DNA from: Nitrospirales bacterium
Lineage (GTDB): Bacteria; Nitrospirota; Nitrospiria; Nitrospirales; UBA8639
Assembly (NCBI GenBank): GCA_013817135.1
Contig: JACDDF010000101.1
Span: forward strand, 1-7,202
Length of the DNA stretch: 7,202 bases
Reading direction: 5' to 3'
Part shown: positions 6,042 to 7,202 of the stretch, piece after piece
Layout of the letters: each line of letters begins with the position of its first letter
Position numbering within the stretch: position 1 is the first letter of the stretch
Position numbers and translations under genes: made by a program
The notes under the pieces: model-generated
Database searches by the model: none
Seen by the model: only the letters and a program-made list of their open reading frames with translations
Told to the model about the DNA's origin: nothing

Positions 6042-7028
6042 ATGATAAATAGCATGAAGGATTTCCAAATACCCACGAAGCTGGAATTGGAAAAGGACAC
6101 TGCTTCACCTACTTATGGCAAGTTTACGGCCGAACCATTTGAGCGAGGTTTTGGGACCACCATGGGGAATTCCCTCAGGCGGGTCTTGCTCTCTTCCCTT
6201 CCTGGGGCAGCTGTTACCTCCGTAAAGATTGAGGGAGTATATCATGAGTTTTCCACCATTCCCGGTGTGACCGAGGATGTTACGATTCTCATTTTGAACA
6301 TTAAGGCGTTACGGTTGCGTTTACATTCCGAAAAGGCTAAGGCGATACGCCTGAAAAAGAAGGGGCCTGGCGAAGTGTTAGCCGCAGATTTATCTGTAGA
6401 CCCGGACGTGGTAGTTTTGAATCCAGATTTTCATATTGCCACTTTGGATAAAGATGGGATGTTAGATATTGAACTCATTGTGAAGCCGGGACGTGGGTAT
6501 GTTCCTGCCGAACGGAATAAAGAAGAAGGTTTGCCAATAGGGGTCATTCCGGTAGACTCTGTTTTTTCTCCCATTAAACGGGTTAATTTCAGTGTGGAAA
6601 GTGCTCGGGTTGGTCGGATCACGGATTACGATAAACTGATTCTGGAAGTGTGGACGGACGGAAGCATATCTCCCCAGGAAGCTGTCACCTCAGCAGCAGG
6701 AATTCTCCGCAACCATCTTGATATTTGCCTGCCATCTGAAGAGAGGGGAGAGCCAGCTCAAGAAGAGGGTGGAGATGAGAGCAAGATGTTGATTAATCAA
6801 CATTTGTTTCGAAGTGTGAATGAATTAGAGCTATCGGTCCGCGCTGCAAATTGCCTGAAAAATGCTAACATTAAATCTATAGGTGATTTAGTCCATAAAA
6901 GCGAAAATGAAATGTTGAAGACCAAAAACTTTGGGAAAAAATCATTAAATGAAATTAAAGAGGTCTTAGCAGAAATGGGGTTGACCCTAGGAACCAAAGT
7001 TAGTGAAGTAACAGAATCCCAAACCTGA
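6042..7028 (+). CDS. rpoA: DNA-directed RNA polymerase subunit alpha
   Basis: Alpha dimerises to nucleate RNA polymerase assembly, and its C-terminal domain contacts UP elements and activators. From ATG 6042 the product is 328 residues (E. coli 329). The N-terminal domain (about 6-233) has [20 protein letters not shown] with the paired arginines R46 and R47, and [16 protein letters not shown] Glu-rich linker of about 20 residues follows. The C-terminal domain (about 255-315) keeps R267 and N270 in ELSVRAANC and [12 protein letters not shown], matching E. coli R265, N268 and the K298/E302 surface. I chose 6042 because AAAGGGAG (6023-6030) precedes it and the length fits. ATG 6006 would add twelve atypical residues without a good ribosome-binding site, and ATG 6054 would drop four. 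Confidence 0.96.
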   Translation: MINSMKDFQIPTKLELEKDTASPTYGKFTAEPFERGFGTTMGNSLRRVLLSSLPGAAVTSVKIEGVYHEFSTIPGVTEDVTILILNIKALRLRLHSEKAKAIRLKKKGPGEVLAADLSVDPDVVVLNPDFHIATLDKDGMLDIELIVKPGRGYVPAERNKEEGLPIGVIPVDSVFSPIKRVNFSVESARVGRITDYDKLILEVWTDGSISPQEAVTSAAGILRNHLDICLPSEERGEPAQEEGGDESKMLINQHLFRSVNELELSVRAANCLKNANIKSIGDLVHKSENEMLKTKNFGKKSLNEIKEVLAEMGLTLGTKVSEVTESQT

Positions 7029-7051
7029 ACTTTTTTCAAAGGACGTGTATT

Positions 7052-7202
7052 GTGCGTCATCGAAAACGCGGAAGACAATTAGGACGAAACAGTAAACATC
7101 GGTTGGCTTTATTTAGGAATTTGGTGACATCTCTCATGGAACATGAGCGAATTGAAACCACGGAGGCCAAAGCGAAAGAGCTACGTGGGATCACCGATAG
7201 GC
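7052..7202 (+). CDS. rplQ: 50S ribosomal protein L17, 5' end only (partial)
   Basis: The first 50 codons are present and the gene runs off the window. L17 is a large-subunit protein near the peptide exit tunnel. The N-terminus [17 protein letters not shown] followed by [19 protein letters not shown] and AKAKELR is the L17 signature (MRHRKxGRxLxRxxxHRxAxxRN). The start is GTG at 7052, with AAAGGA at 7038-7043 placed 8 nt upstream. It follows rpoA by 23 bp; the TTTTTT in that gap has no stem before it, so it is not a terminator and the two genes are most likely co-transcribed. Confidence 0.96.
   Translation, partial: MRHRKRGRQLGRNSKHRLALFRNLVTSLMEHERIETTEAKAKELRGITDR

Noticed and set aside
7029..7051. 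T6 run after rpoA as an intrinsic terminator
   Set aside because: No GC-rich stem precedes the T-run, and the rplQ ribosome-binding site follows at once.

Overview
The window is a stretch of bacterial chromosome carrying the downstream half of the universal ribosomal-protein supercluster (the spc and alpha operon portions). All genes are on the + strand. In order they are rplR (3' end only), rpsE, rpmD, rplO, secY, adk, map, infA, rpmJ, rpsM, rpsK, rpsD, rpoA and rplQ (5' end only). Every product was recognised from conserved family motifs in its translation. No frameshift, mobile element, CRISPR array, tRNA, rRNA or foreign-looking insertion was seen.

Layout. Positions 1-1346 hold the ribosomal proteins L18 (end), S5, L30 and L15. 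Positions 1339-4055 hold a tightly packed block of the Sec translocon core SecY, adenylate kinase and methionine aminopeptidase. The rpmD/rplO and rplO/secY junctions overlap, secY and adk are separated by 4 bp or overlap by 8 bp depending on the adk start, and adk and map are 1 bp apart. Positions 4086-4429 hold IF-1 and L36; L36 starts with GTG. Positions 4490-7028 hold S13, S11, S4 and the RNA polymerase alpha subunit, and L17 begins at 7052. The longest non-coding gap is about 82 bp (rpsD-rpoA), so no stretch above 300 bp lacks a gene. No intrinsic terminator or convincing promoter was found inside the window, which fits one long transcript entering from upstream and leaving past rplQ.

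How the genes work together. The products assemble the small and large ribosomal subunits (S5, S13, S11, S4; L18, L30, L15, L36, L17) and start translation (IF-1). They also insert and export nascent proteins (SecY), remove the N-terminal methionine (Map), balance adenylate nucleotides (Adk) and transcribe the genome (RpoA). Co-transcription links these to growth rate.

Organism. This is a bacterium of middling GC with clear Shine-Dalgarno sites and several GTG starts (rpsE, secY, rpmJ, rplQ). Adk-map between secY and infA argues against typical beta/gamma-proteobacteria. RpsD between rpsK and rpoA argues against Bacillus-type order. Zinc-ligand forms of Adk, L36 and S4 are all present. The RpoA and L15 sequences look to me somewhat like Nitrospirota or a neighbouring phylum, but this is an impression, not a phylogenetic result.

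Novelty. I do not see an undescribed system here; this is a core housekeeping locus. The points worth a second look are modest: possible RNA structures and a short leader ORF at the rpsM, map and rpoA initiation regions, two uncertain start codons, and three zinc-site proteins encoded close together.
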